From assembly GCF_003367355.1 (NCBI RefSeq), contig NZ_CP031413.1, positions 744,001 through 808,000 of the forward strand: a DNA stretch of 64,000 nucleotides, in the 5' to 3' direction. This DNA is from Lysobacter sp. TY2-98 (GTDB lineage: Bacteria > Pseudomonadota > Gammaproteobacteria > Xanthomonadales > Xanthomonadaceae). Position 1 is the stretch's first letter. Each line of letters opens with the position of its first letter. Both the position numbers and the translations under genes were made by a program. Positions 35,965-45,255 of the stretch are shown here, one piece after another. The notes below the pieces were generated by a model. The model saw only the letters and a list, made by a program, of their open reading frames with translations, searched no databases and had not been told where the DNA came from.

Positions 35965-38358
35965 ATGAAGTTCTCCGAAAACTGGCTCCGACAGCATGTG
36001 CCGACGCAGGCCTCGCGCGATGAACTCTCCGCGACGCTCACCGCGATCGGTCTCGAAGTCGAAGAGGTCACGCCGCTGGGTGATTCGCTGGACGGCGTCG
36101 TCGTCGCGCGCATCGTCAGCGCCGAACGTCATCCCGAAGCGGACCGACTGCAGGTGTGCAGCGTCGACGCGGGGCAGGGCGAACTTCTGCAGATCGTGTG
36201 TGGCGCGCCGAACGCACGCGCGGGTCTGCGTGCGCCGCTCGCGATGGTCGGTGCGATGCTGCCGGGCGGTATCGCGATCAAGGGCGCGAAGCTGCGCGGC
36301 GTCGAATCGAACGGCATGCTGTGTTCGGCGAAGGAGCTCGGCATCGATGCCGACGCATCCGGCCTGCTGGAACTGCCGGACGACGCGCCGCTCGGGACGC
36401 CGATCGCCGAATTCCTTGCGTTGCCCGACGCCAGCATCGAAATCAAATTGACGCCCAACCGCGCCGACTGTTTCAGCGTGCGCGGCATCGCCTATGACGT
36501 CGCTGCCGCACTCGCAGGCGAAGTCCTTCCGCTCGACGCGGCGCCGGTGCCCGCACAGACCGATGCGACGCTGCCCGTCGAACTCGATGCCGGTGCGCGC
36601 GTTCCCCGTTTCGCCGGCCGCGTCATCGACGGTGTCAATGCGAATGCGCCGACGCCGGTGTGGATGGCCGAGCGCCTGCGTCGCAGCGGTGTGCGTCCGA
36701 TCAGTTTCCTCGTCGACGTCACGCAGTACGTGATGCTCGAACTCGGGCAGCCCATGCATGCCTTCGACAAGGACATGTTGGACGGCGGCATCGTCGTGCG
36801 CGCAGCGCGTGCAGACGAAGCGCTGAAGTTGCTCGACGGCCGCACCGTCATGCTCGATGACGACTTCCTCGTCGTTGCCGACAGCCAGGGCGGTCACGGC
36901 GCACGCGCGGTGGCTCTCGGCGGCATCATGGGCGGCTACGACACGCGCGTGACCGATACCACGCGCAACGTGTTCCTCGAAGCCGCGCACTGGATTCCGT
37001 CGGCGATCATCGGGCGCAGCCGCAAGCTAGGTCTGCACACGGACGCCGGGCATCGTTTCGAGCGCGGTGTCGATCCGGAACTGCCGCGTCAGGCGATCGA
37101 ATACGCGACGCGACTGATCCTCGACATCGCGGGCGGGCAGCCTGGGCCGGTGACCGATGTGGCGCGCGAAGCCGACCTGCCGAAGCCGTCGCCGATCACG
37201 CTGCGTCGCGAGCGTCTCGCGCGCGTGTTGGGCACGCAGGTGGAGGACGCGGAGGTCGAGCGCATCCTGCGTGCGCTCGGTCTGGCGGTGGACGCGGACG
37301 CAGCGGGCTGGCGCGTCACCCCGCCGTCCCGGCGTTTCGATCTGGCGATCGAGGAAGACCTGATCGAGGAGATCGCACGCATCCACGGCTACGACGCGAT
37401 TCCGGCGACGCTGCCGAGTGGCGTGGTGCCGCTCGCGCCCGCGACCGAGACGCGCGTCGAGCCGGCATTCCTGCGCCGTTCGCTGGCCGGTCGCGATTTC
37501 CTCGAGGCGATCAACTACGCCTTCGTCGACGCTGCGTGGCTGGACGCGTGGTCGCTGCAGGCGAACGCGGTGCCGCTGGCCAATCCGCTGAGTGGCGAGC
37601 TGGCGATCATGCGCACCTCGCTGCTGCCTGGCCTCGTGGCCGCGCTCGCGCGCAATGCCGCGCGCCAGCAGTCGCGCGTGCGCCTGTTCGAACTGGGCAA
37701 CGTCTTCCACGCGGCAGGCGCAGGCCAAGCGCCTCTGCACACGCAGCGAATCGCGGCGGTCGCGTGCGGGGACGCACAGGCGGAGCAGTGGGGCGAAAAG
37801 TCGCATCCGGTCGGTTTCCACGATCTCAAGGGCGACCTCGAAAGTCTGGCCACGCTGTCGGGTGCCGCGCTCGCATTCGAACGCTCGGCGCAGGCCTGGG
37901 GGCATCCGGGACGCTCGGCGGACATCCTGCTCGACGGCCGCGTCGTCGGCTGGATCGGGCAGCTGCATCCGCGCCTGCAGCAGGCGTTGGGGCTGGACGT
38001 TGACGTGGTCGCCTTCGAGATCGACCTGGAGGCGGTTCAGCGCCGTGCGCTGCCGAAGGCCGAGGGCCTTTCGCGCTATCCGTCCGTTCGTCGCGACCTC
38101 GCGTTCGTGGTCGCCGAGACGACGCCGTGGGCGGCGATCGAAGCATCGGTCCGGGCGGCCGCGGGGCCCTCCCTGCGCGATCTTGTGCTTTTCGACGTCT
38201 ACCGTGGCAAGGGTGTCGAAAACGGTTTCAAGAGTGTCGCCATGGGCTTGATCCTGCAGGAGAAAAGTCGCACTCTGACCGACCGCGACGTGGACGCTGT
38301 CGTCGGCGAAGTGACCGCTTCGCTGCAGCGCGAACACGGCGCGGTGATCCGCAGCTGA
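35965..38358 (+). CDS. pheT: Phenylalanyl-tRNA synthetase beta subunit
   Basis: A 797-residue protein (795 in E. coli). It has the N-terminal OB-fold tRNA-binding domain with [20 protein letters not shown], the B3/B4 editing domain (about 200-400), the B5 domain, the catalytic-like B6/B7 core, and the C-terminal anticodon-binding FDX domain ending in the [11 protein letters not shown] and LFDVYRGKG blocks. It completes the enzyme with PheS. Its stop is 19 bases before ihfA. Confidence 0.97.
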   Translation: MKFSENWLRQHVPTQASRDELSATLTAIGLEVEEVTPLGDSLDGVVVARIVSAERHPEADRLQVCSVDAGQGELLQIVCGAPNARAGLRAPLAMVGAMLPGGIAIKGAKLRGVESNGMLCSAKELGIDADASGLLELPDDAPLGTPIAEFLALPDASIEIKLTPNRADCFSVRGIAYDVAAALAGEVLPLDAAPVPAQTDATLPVELDAGARVPRFAGRVIDGVNANAPTPVWMAERLRRSGVRPISFLVDVTQYVMLELGQPMHAFDKDMLDGGIVVRAARADEALKLLDGRTVMLDDDFLVVADSQGGHGARAVALGGIMGGYDTRVTDTTRNVFLEAAHWIPSAIIGRSRKLGLHTDAGHRFERGVDPELPRQAIEYATRLILDIAGGQPGPVTDVAREADLPKPSPITLRRERLARVLGTQVEDAEVERILRALGLAVDADAAGWRVTPPSRRFDLAIEEDLIEEIARIHGYDAIPATLPSGVVPLAPATETRVEPAFLRRSLAGRDFLEAINYAFVDAAWLDAWSLQANAVPLANPLSGELAIMRTSLLPGLVAALARNAARQQSRVRLFELGNVFHAAGAGQAPLHTQRIAAVACGDAQAEQWGEKSHPVGFHDLKGDLESLATLSGAALAFERSAQAWGHPGRSADILLDGRVVGWIGQLHPRLQQALGLDVDVVAFEIDLEAVQRRALPKAEGLSRYPSVRRDLAFVVAETTPWAAIEASVRAAAGPSLRDLVLFDVYRGKGVENGFKSVAMGLILQEKSRTLTDRDVDAVVGEVTASLQREHGAVIRS

Positions 38359-38377
38359 GCCCGAGGAATTCGCACCG

Positions 38378-38683
38378 ATGACGCTGACCAAGGCCGAGAT
38401 GGCCGAGCGACTGTTCGACGAGGTCGGCCTCAACAAGCGTGAGGCGAAGGAATTCGTCGACTCGTTCTTCGACGTGCTGCGCCAGGCACTGGAACACGGC
38501 CGTCAGGTGAAGCTGTCGGGCTTCGGCAACTTCGACCTGCGCCGCAAGAACCAGCGCCCGGGTCGCAATCCGAAAACGGGCGAGGAGATTCCGATCTCTG
38601 CACGCACCGTGGTGACGTTCCGTCCGGGCCAGAAGCTGAAGGAGCGCGTCGAGGCGTACTCCGGAGCGAACGAACATGCTTGA
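38378..38683 (+). CDS. ihfA: Integration host factor alpha subunit
   Basis: A 101-residue HU/IHF family DNA-bending protein beginning [27 protein letters not shown]; the DNA-inserting arm includes [17 protein letters not shown] alpha pairs with IhfB, which is not in this window. The position after pheT is conserved in gammaproteobacteria. It ends overlapping the MerR gene by 8 bases. GAGGAAT precedes the ATG. Confidence 0.97.
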   Translation: MTLTKAEMAERLFDEVGLNKREAKEFVDSFFDVLRQALEHGRQVKLSGFGNFDLRRKNQRPGRNPKTGEEIPISARTVVTFRPGQKLKERVEAYSGANEHA

Positions 38684-39032
38684 TCCGGGCAGCAACAAGG
38701 AGCTTCCGCCGATCCCGGCCAAGCGCTACTTCACCATCGGTGAAGTGAGCGAGCTGTGCGACGTCAAGCCGCACGTGCTGCGCTACTGGGAGACGGAATT
38801 CCCGATGCTCAATCCGGTGAAGCGTCGCGGCAATCGGCGTTACTACCAGCGCCATGAAGTGCTGATGGTGCGGCAGATCCGCGGCCTGCTGTACGAGCAG
38901 GGCTACACGATCGGTGGTGCGCGCCTGCGGCTGGAAGGCGACGGACAGAAGCAGGAGTCGGCGCTCAGCTCGCAGATCATCCGCCAGGTGCGGATGGAGC
39001 TCGAGGAAGTGCTGCAGTTGCTGCGTCGCTGA
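38676..39032 (+). CDS. MerR family transcriptional regulator
   Basis: The 118-residue protein has a winged-helix domain with [26 protein letters not shown] and the wing [12 protein letters not shown], followed by a helix for dimerisation. The short length and the lack of a C-terminal cysteine set suggest it is not a metal sensor. Members of this subgroup lie directly downstream of ihfA in many gammaproteobacteria; targets are unknown. It overlaps ihfA by 8 bases. The unit is followed by tRNA-Pro some 720 bases on. Confidence 0.92.
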   Translation: MLDPGSNKELPPIPAKRYFTIGEVSELCDVKPHVLRYWETEFPMLNPVKRRGNRRYYQRHEVLMVRQIRGLLYEQGYTIGGARLRLEGDGQKQESALSSQIIRQVRMELEEVLQLLRR

Positions 39033-39428
39033 CGGCGGGGTCTCCTCGGCCGCGTGGCCGTTGCGAATGAGGCGCGTCGCGACATCAGGATGAGGGTGGC
39101 GAGGGTGGCCGTCGCGTCGTTGCGAGGCGTGCGCTGCCTGAAGGTGTATTGCGCGTCGGCGCTGTGAGTGCGAGTCGCACGCTTCCGCGTCCGCTAGTCA
39201 TCGACAGAGTGCGTTGAAGAAGCGACCGCCTTGGCTTCGAACAGTCTTCTTCCCGCCCGCCGAGCGGCATGCTCGCCACTCGCAACTGCGTGGTGCGTTT
39301 GCGCGACGTCGCGGCTTCATGTGAATCGGTCAGACTCCCTCTCGGAAGCCAGCGGATCGAGACCGCTACCGCCGATGCAGCGGGCGTAGCATCAGCCCAG
39401 ATCATCCTGTCATTGGCGGAGAATCACG
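39033..39428 (+). other. Gene-free stretch after the MerR gene
   Basis: About 400 bases without a convincing gene. A CGGCC-GCGT-GGCCG hairpin lies near 39047-39060. Open frames here (such as 39085-39405 minus) show biased, low-complexity translations and no domain. No RNA gene was recognised. Confidence 0.4.
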
Positions 39429-39698
39429 ATGCATCCGATGCACTGCCCGCATTGCGGCGCCGTCGCCATGCGCTATCGGGACAAGGCGTCGCTGGGGCCG
39501 ATGGCGTCGCGCGGATGCCAGGCTTGCGGGCGGGCGCTGTCGGTCCGGTGGTCGGCGCTGGTCGCGCTGATGCCGGCCATGTTCGCCATCCCGTTCGCCG
39601 TCGAGATGTGGCCCTCGAACGCGGCGATGCTGCTCGCGGCGATCGGCGTCGGGGCGACACTGGCCCTGCACGCGCGTGTGCCGCTGGTGGCGCGCTGA
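39429..39698 (+). CDS. Small zinc-ribbon membrane protein
   Basis: An 89-residue protein with a zinc-ribbon start, CPHCGAVAMRYRDKAS and CQACGRALS (two CxxC pairs), and two membrane helices in the C-terminal half (about 43-58 and 65-80). This build resembles small uncharacterised proteins of gammaproteobacteria; I cannot assign a role. It is read towards tRNA-Pro. The start at 39429 gives a compact protein with the four cysteines intact. Confidence 0.65.
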   Translation: MHPMHCPHCGAVAMRYRDKASLGPMASRGCQACGRALSVRWSALVALMPAMFAIPFAVEMWPSNAAMLLAAIGVGATLALHARVPLVAR

Positions 39699-39721
39699 CT
39701 CCGCTCGGCACGCCGTCGCGC

Positions 39722-39727
39722 TATACT
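39722..39727 (+). promoter_or_regulatory. -10 box of tRNA-Pro
   Basis: TATACT lies 28 bases before the tRNA. No good -35 box stands at the usual distance. Confidence 0.45.
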
Positions 39728-39755
39728 TCGCGCCCGCTTCGGCGGACCGGCTTTC

Positions 39756-39832
39756 CGGGGTATAGCGCAGCCTGGTAGCGCACCAGTCTGGGGGACTGGT
39801 GGTCGTCGGTTCGAATCCGGCTACCCCGACCA
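39756..39832 (+). tRNA. tRNA-Pro (GGG)
   Basis: The acceptor CGGGGTA pairs with TACCCCG. The anticodon stem CCAGT/ACTGG carries the loop CTGGGGG with anticodon GGG. The T loop is TTCGAAT, and CCA is encoded. Confidence 0.96.
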
Positions 39833-40008
39833 ATTCGATGCATCACGACGCCCGGCCACGTGCCGGGCGTCGTCGTTTCGGGCGCGTGTCGTCGGTCATG
39901 GCGACCTCCGGCCGGTGCCGTCGCAACGCGACCATCGCAGACTCCGGAACTTCCGCCGCGCCTGTCGAGTCACAGGCGCCGACTTCGTCCATGGAATCAG
40001 GAGCCTGC

Positions 40009-41073
40009 ATGCGCGTTGCACTGTCGTCGTTGTTCGTCCTCGCCGCGTCGTTCGCATTCGACGCCGCCGTGCAGCAGCCCGTGGCCGAGACACAGGTCGG
40101 CACCGAGGGGCGTGTGCTCGAAACCGCGATCGTGCGGGCTCCGGGCCCGGGCATGTGGAAGGTGCGGCGCGGCGACAACACGCTGTGGATCCTCGGCACC
40201 GTGTCGCCGCTGCCGGCGAAGATGGCCTGGAATTCGGCGCGCATGCGCTCTGTCGTCGCGTCGGCGGACGAGGTGATGTACGAGCCATCCGTCATGGTCG
40301 ACGCCGACGTCGGGTTTTTCGGCAAGCTGGCGTTGCTGCCGTCGCTGATCGGTGTGCGTGATCTTCCGGATGACGCGCATCTGCGTGACGTGTTGCCGCC
40401 GGCCTCGTACGCGCGCTGGCTGCGTCTGAAGCAGCGCTACATCGGCAGCGACAACGGCGTCGAGTCATGGCGACCGATCTTCGCCGCGCAAAAGCTGTAC
40501 GAGGAAGCGATCAGGACGCGCGGGCTCTCGTCGCGCGGCGTGGTGTCGGATGCGCTCGGTGAGTCGTTGAAGGCGCGCGGCATCAAGGGTGTGTCGACCG
40601 CCGCGAAGGTGACGATCGCCAATCCGAAGAAGGCGTTGAAGGAGTTCAAGGGGGCCCAGCTCGCCGACGTCCAGTGCTTCGAGCGCGTGCTCGATCGCGT
40701 CGAGAACGATCTGGACCTTCTGCAGACGCGAGCCGATGCCTGGGCAGCGGGCGACGTCGACACCTTGCGCCGATTGAATCGCCCCGAAGCGAGTGCCGCC
40801 TGCGAGAACGCCGTGCTGAGTGGCGCGTTCGCGCAGAAGTACGGCCTGGATCGCTTGCAGGCGCAGGCCACCGCGAAGTGGCTGACCGAGGCCGAAGCGA
40901 GTCTTGGGCGTAACCGCGTAACGTTTGCGACGCTCCCGATGAGCGAACTGCTGTCGCCGACCGGCATCGTGGCGTCACTTGCTGCGAAGGGCTATGTGGT
41001 CGAAGCGCCGGACGTGGTGCAGGCTTCGACGTCCGATGCCGCCCCCGCGCCGCAGCCGGGTGCCGGGCGCTAG
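40009..41073 (+). CDS. TraB/GumN family protein
   Basis: A 354-residue protein with a signal-like N-terminus (MRVALSSLFVLAASFAFDAA) and the TraB/PrgY/GumN domain: LWILGTVSPLPAKM near the start, SWRPIFAAQKLYEEA in the middle, and a C-terminal TAKWLTEAE. GumN lies in the xanthan cluster of Xanthomonas; related TIKI proteins act as metalloproteases. Here it is not near polysaccharide genes. The start at 40009 has AGGAG 5 bases upstream. The domain call is good, but function is open. Confidence 0.85.
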   Translation: MRVALSSLFVLAASFAFDAAVQQPVAETQVGTEGRVLETAIVRAPGPGMWKVRRGDNTLWILGTVSPLPAKMAWNSARMRSVVASADEVMYEPSVMVDADVGFFGKLALLPSLIGVRDLPDDAHLRDVLPPASYARWLRLKQRYIGSDNGVESWRPIFAAQKLYEEAIRTRGLSSRGVVSDALGESLKARGIKGVSTAAKVTIANPKKALKEFKGAQLADVQCFERVLDRVENDLDLLQTRADAWAAGDVDTLRRLNRPEASAACENAVLSGAFAQKYGLDRLQAQATAKWLTEAEASLGRNRVTFATLPMSELLSPTGIVASLAAKGYVVEAPDVVQASTSDAAPAPQPGAGR

Positions 41074-41136
41074 TCGCAGCATCCGCGTCGCAGGTCGGCG
41101 CGTTGATCGCTTCGACGCGCGCGTATCGCGCGGCGG

Positions 41137-41163
41137 GGTGACGCGGCGAGCCACGGCGTCACC
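41137..41163. terminator. Hairpin between the TraB-like gene and dxs
   Basis: GGTGACGC and GCGTCACC, an 8-bp perfect stem around an 11-base loop, in the 113-base gap between two convergent genes. It lacks a T tract on both strands. Confidence 0.4.
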
Positions 41164-41186
41164 GCGTCGCTAAACAGCTGGACGCG

Positions 41187-43088
41187 TCAGACTGCTGCGG
41201 CGCGGGGCGGATTGAGCAGCTGCGGCCATCGCGTGGCGATCGATGCGCGAATCCCCGCAACGTCGAGTCCGGCTTCCGCGAGCAGCTGCTCACGACTCGC
41301 GTGATGCTGGAACTCGTCCGGCAGGCCGAGGTGCAGCACCGGCAGCGTGATGCCTTCGGACGCGAGCAGTTCGGCGACACCGGAACCTGCACCACCGGCG
41401 ACGACGTTGTCCTCGAGCGTGACGAAGCCTTCGTGCGTGCGCGCGAGTTCGAGGATCAGCTCGCGATCCAGCGGCTTCACGAAGCGCATGTTGGCGACGG
41501 TGAGGCCCAGTTCGTCGCCGACCGTCTGCGCGGCCGGCACGATCGCCCCGAACGCGAGTAGCGCGATGCGCGAACCGCGACGGCGGATCTCGCCGCGACC
41601 GATCGGGAGCGTGTCGAGCGTCGGCTCGACCGCGACGCCCGGGCCGGTGCCGCGCGGATAGCGCACGGCGGCCGGGCCGTCGAAGTAGTGGCCGGTCGAC
41701 AGCATCTTGCGGCACTCGTTCTCGTCCGCTGGCGCCATCACCACCATGTTCGGCACGCAGCGCAGGTACGAGAGATCGAGGTTGCCGGCGTGCGTCGCGC
41801 CGTCCGGGCCGACCACGCCGCCGCGGTCGATCGCGAACAGCACGTCGAGGTGCTGGATCGCGACGTCGTGCACGAGCTGGTCGTAGCCGCGCTGCAGGAA
41901 CGTCGAGTAGATCGCGACGACGGGCTTCGCACCTTCGCAGGCCATGCCGGCGGCGAGCGTCACCGCATGTTGTTCGGCGATCGCGACGTCGAAATAGCGT
42001 TCCGGATATTCCTTGCTGAAACGCACGAGGCCGGAGCCTTCGCGCATTGCCGGGGTGATGCCCATGACGCGCGGATCGGCTGCGGCGATGTCGCACAGCC
42101 AGTCGCCGAATACGTCGGTGTAGGTGGGCTTCTTCGCGCCTGTCTTCGCGACCATGCCCTTGGCGGGATCGAACGGCGACACGGCGTGGTAGCCGATCTG
42201 GTCGCCTTCGGCGGGCTCGTAGCCCTTGCCCTTGGTCGTGATGATGTGGAGCAGCTGCGGGCCCTTGAGACCTTTCAGTGTCTTGAGCGTGGCGACGAGC
42301 GCGTCCATGTCGTGGCCGTCGATGGGGCCGGTGTAGTGGAAACCCATCTCCTCGAACAGCGTGGACGGCACGAACATGCCCTTCCAGTGTTCTTCCCATC
42401 GACGCACGAAACGCGCGGGACCCTTGTTCTTGTCACCGAGCAGCTTCTTGCCACCCTCGCGGATCGCGTTGAGCGCGCGGTTGCCGCTCAGACGGCCCAG
42501 CATCTTCGTCAACCCGCCGACGTTCTCGCTGATCGACATCTGGTTGTCGTTGAGGATCACGAGCAGGTTCGGCTCGGGTTCCATGCCGCCGGCGTGCATC
42601 AGCGCTTCGAACGCCATGCCGGCGGTCATCGCGCCATCGCCGATCACCGCGACGACCTTGCGGTCATCGCCCTTGGCCTGCGCGGCGATCGCCATTCCGA
42701 GCGCGGCGGAGATCGACGTCGAGCTGTGGCCGACGCCGAACGCGTCGTATTCGGATTCCTCGCGCTTCGGGAACGGCGCGACGCCGTCCTTCTGCTTGAC
42801 CGTCGCGATCGTGTCGCGGCGGCCGGTCAGGATCTTGTGCGGATACGTCTGGTGGCCGACGTCCCAGACCAGGCGGTCGACCGGCGTGTCGAACAGCCAG
42901 TGCAGGGCGACCGTCAGTTCGATGACGCCGAGGCCCGCGCCGAAGTGGCCGCCGACCAGGGCGACCTGTTCGATCAGGTACGCGCGCAGCTCATCCGCGA
43001 TGTCCCGAAGTTCGGCTTCGCCGAACTGGCGGAGGTCGACCGGCGTCGCGATACGGGAGAGGCGCGGGTAGCGCTGCGGATCGATCAT
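41187..43088 (-). CDS. dxs: 1-Deoxy-D-xylulose-5-phosphate synthase
   Basis: DXS condenses pyruvate and glyceraldehyde 3-phosphate in the first step of the MEP isoprenoid pathway, using thiamine diphosphate. The 633 residues include [25 protein letters not shown], the thiamine motif GDGAMTAG with its partner NDNQMSIS, and [15 protein letters not shown] in the transketolase-like domain. I start at 43088 (MIDPQRYP); the frame further upstream is artefactual. Unlike in many gammaproteobacteria, ispA and xseB are not adjacent. The upstream gene (43180-44397) is on the same strand, 91 bases away. Confidence 0.96.
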   Translation of the reverse strand: MIDPQRYPRLSRIATPVDLRQFGEAELRDIADELRAYLIEQVALVGGHFGAGLGVIELTVALHWLFDTPVDRLVWDVGHQTYPHKILTGRRDTIATVKQKDGVAPFPKREESEYDAFGVGHSSTSISAALGMAIAAQAKGDDRKVVAVIGDGAMTAGMAFEALMHAGGMEPEPNLLVILNDNQMSISENVGGLTKMLGRLSGNRALNAIREGGKKLLGDKNKGPARFVRRWEEHWKGMFVPSTLFEEMGFHYTGPIDGHDMDALVATLKTLKGLKGPQLLHIITTKGKGYEPAEGDQIGYHAVSPFDPAKGMVAKTGAKKPTYTDVFGDWLCDIAAADPRVMGITPAMREGSGLVRFSKEYPERYFDVAIAEQHAVTLAAGMACEGAKPVVAIYSTFLQRGYDQLVHDVAIQHLDVLFAIDRGGVVGPDGATHAGNLDLSYLRCVPNMVVMAPADENECRKMLSTGHYFDGPAAVRYPRGTGPGVAVEPTLDTLPIGRGEIRRRGSRIALLAFGAIVPAAQTVGDELGLTVANMRFVKPLDRELILELARTHEGFVTLEDNVVAGGAGSGVAELLASEGITLPVLHLGLPDEFQHHASREQLLAEAGLDVAGIRASIATRWPQLLNPPRAAAV

Positions 43089-43179
43089 GGAAGCGGCCGG
43101 AAAAGCGAGCTGCACATTGTCCCGCCGCGAGGCGGGCACCGGCAAGGCGCGCCGTGTTGCGTACGGCGCGCGTACAGCG

Positions 43180-44397
43180 TCAGCGGCCGCGCAGGCGTCC
43201 GAACAGGCCGGACTTCGCGGCATCCGGCTCGGGCTCCGGCTCGCTGTACGGCTCGGCGAATCCGGAGGCGAGCGAGGCATTCACGAAATCGGCGACGTCC
43301 GTTTCCGGCACGCTGCTCGCTTCGGCGACTTCCTTCACCGTCGCCGGGCCTTTCATCATCGCGGTGGCGATGCGGAAGTGCTTGGGGAATTCGCGCTCGG
43401 TCTGCGGCCACTTGATGAGGCGGAAGCGGTCGTTCGGGTCGTAGCCGGGCGCGATGCGGCCCTCGCCGGCCAGCAGCGCTCCGTACCAGATCAGGCGGGC
43501 GATCGGCTGCGGTGCGCCGAGTGCGGCGGTCTGCGCGTTCCAGACATCCGCCGACACGGCTTCGAAGTCGGCGACCGTGGCGTTGCGCGAGAACAGTGGC
43601 GTGACCGGCTTGAGCCCGGATGGGCCGAAGTACTGGCGCTGGTCGGTGTCGAGCAGCACGGCGGTGCCGTTATCGGCAAAACGCACGCGGCCACGCAGCC
43701 GGCCCGAAGCCAGCCACTCGGCGAGCGACTGCGGTTCGGCGCTGCGGGCGGGCGTTGCGGCCGGGGTGGGGGCAGGCGTCGGCGCAGCCGCAGGCGGCGG
43801 GGCGACCGGCTGGATGCTCGGCGCTGGCGGCACCACCTGGCCGACAGCGACGCTCGGCGGTTCGTTGACCGGCGCCGCGGGCTCCGTAATGGCCGCTGGA
43901 TTAGCCGGCAGCTCCGTCGCGGTGATCGGGGCGGGGCGTTCTTCCGGCAGCTGGTCGGTCGGCTGCGGCGACGGCGTCATGCCCGAGGGCTTGGCGATGA
44001 CCGGTTCGGCGACAGCCGCCGGTGCAGCAGGAGCAGGCGCAGGCGCAGCGGGCGGGGCAGCAGCTGGAGCCGCAACCGCTTCAACGCCATTGGCGACGCG
44101 GATGTCGCGCAGCAACTCGGTGAGTGCGTCCGCGTCGACCGGACGCCCCAGCCGATACGGCGCCTGGGTCCGCGGCGAAGCGGTGAGGCCGACCACTTGC
44201 TTGCCCGCGTTGTGCAGACGCAGCCAGCTCATCGGGCCGTACATGCTGTCCATGTCGACGACGACGTAGTCCGCGTGCGTGTCGGGCACCAGCTGCCAGC
44301 CGCCGCCCGATGCCGGCAGCGCTCGCTCGAACGCGGTGCGCAGCTCGCTCTCGGTGGACGCATCCATGCCGGTGAAGCCCAAAGTCAGTGCGGCCAT
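43180..44397 (-). CDS. Modular protein of unknown function with receiver-like and C-terminal helical domains
   Basis: The 405 residues have three parts. Residues 1 to about 105 resemble a receiver fold: [17 protein letters not shown] and [29 protein letters not shown], but without a clear phosphoacceptor set. Residues about 110-225 are an alanine- and proline-rich, disordered linker. The C-terminal part (about 228-390) has conserved blocks such as [30 protein letters not shown] and a helical [21 protein letters not shown] do not recognise a family. No membrane segment or signal peptide is present. It lies upstream of dxs, but a shared role is not evident. Confidence 0.75.
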   Translation of the reverse strand: MAALTLGFTGMDASTESELRTAFERALPASGGGWQLVPDTHADYVVVDMDSMYGPMSWLRLHNAGKQVVGLTASPRTQAPYRLGRPVDADALTELLRDIRVANGVEAVAAPAAAPPAAPAPAPAAPAAVAEPVIAKPSGMTPSPQPTDQLPEERPAPITATELPANPAAITEPAAPVNEPPSVAVGQVVPPAPSIQPVAPPPAAAPTPAPTPAATPARSAEPQSLAEWLASGRLRGRVRFADNGTAVLLDTDQRQYFGPSGLKPVTPLFSRNATVADFEAVSADVWNAQTAALGAPQPIARLIWYGALLAGEGRIAPGYDPNDRFRLIKWPQTEREFPKHFRIATAMMKGPATVKEVAEASSVPETDVADFVNASLASGFAEPYSEPEPEPDAAKSGLFGRLRGR

Positions 44398-44521
44398 TAC
44401 GTCTCTGCCTGATATTTGGGTCGAGTGTCGCGAAGGGGTCCGGCGACGTCAACGCACAAACGGCATACGTGCGGACGGGCGACGACAGAGCGTCACGGAA
44501 TCGTGAACAGGGGCGCAGTCC

Positions 44522-45181
44522 TCAGACCGCGACGCGGCGTTCGCGTCGTGGCAGGTGCGCTTTAAGGAATTCCATCTGGTCCGCGAGGATGTGGCGGTTC
44601 GACAGGATCAGGTGCTCGATCCAGCTCGGCCGGTACGGCACCGCGAGCAGCGGCATGCCCGCCTGCTGCGGCGTGCGGTTGCGCTTGCGCGAATTGCACG
44701 GGAAACACGCGGCGACCACGTTCTCCCACGTGTCGCGTCCGCCCTTGGACAACGGCATGACGTGATCGCGCGTGAGCTGGCTGCGCGGAAACACGTCGCC
44801 GCAGTACAGGCATAGATGCGCGTCGCGTGCGAACAACGCGGGGTTGGTCAGCGCGGGCGTCGGATTGAGCGCGTGTGCACGCGCCCGACCGCGCGTCGCC
44901 ACGATCGGATGCAGCTCGATGACGCTCTGGTCGCCGGTCGCGCGGGCCTGTCCGCCGCGCACGCGCAGGCACGGTTCGCCGAGCGTCCAGGCGACCGCAC
45001 CGCGCGCGTAGAGGCAGGTGGCTTCGTGCCAGTGCAGCCAGTCGAGGACGTGGCCGTGGGCATCGAGGGAGAGCAGGCGCACGCCATCGAGCGGGAAGCC
45101 GCCGGGCGGCGGCGACAGCGGTTCCGCGGACCAGACGGGATCGTGGTCGACGAGTCGCAGCCGTGCGGTGTGGTGCGCCAT
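44522..45181 (-). CDS. HNH endonuclease family protein
   Basis: A 219-residue protein with a clear HNH fold in the C-terminal half: CLYCGDVFPRSQLTRDHVMPLSKGGRD, then NVVAACFPCNSRKRNRTPQQAG. The two CxxC pairs hold structural zinc, and the DH pair of RDHV supplies the catalytic histidine. The first 115 residues form an extra domain of beta-rich look (LLSLDAHGHVLDWLHWHEAT) that I cannot name. Stand-alone HNH proteins of this class (cyanobacterial type) are common chromosomal genes; targets are unknown. Nothing mobile surrounds it. Confidence 0.85.
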   Translation of the reverse strand: MAHHTARLRLVDHDPVWSAEPLSPPPGGFPLDGVRLLSLDAHGHVLDWLHWHEATCLYARGAVAWTLGEPCLRVRGGQARATGDQSVIELHPIVATRGRARAHALNPTPALTNPALFARDAHLCLYCGDVFPRSQLTRDHVMPLSKGGRDTWENVVAACFPCNSRKRNRTPQQAGMPLLAVPYRPSWIEHLILSNRHILADQMEFLKAHLPRRERRVAV

Positions 45182-45255
45182 GGCCCGAGCTTATAACGAG
45201 CCGGCGACGAATGGGCGTCACCGGCTCGCGGTTGGCCGATCGGGCGGCCGCCGGT

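Noticed and set aside
39085..39405. Minus-strand ORF of 106 codons after the MerR gene
   Set aside because: Ser/Thr/Arg-rich translation, no domain, no ribosome site, and no neighbours on the same strand.
41688..43415. Long plus-strand ORF (575 codons) antisense to dxs
   Set aside because: Shadow frame with no domain; dxs on the other strand is unambiguous.
43740..44080. Repeats of GCAGGCGCAGC-like units that look like a tandem repeat
   Set aside because: They encode the Ala/Pro linker of the modular protein, are irregular, and reflect low-complexity coding rather than a DNA element.
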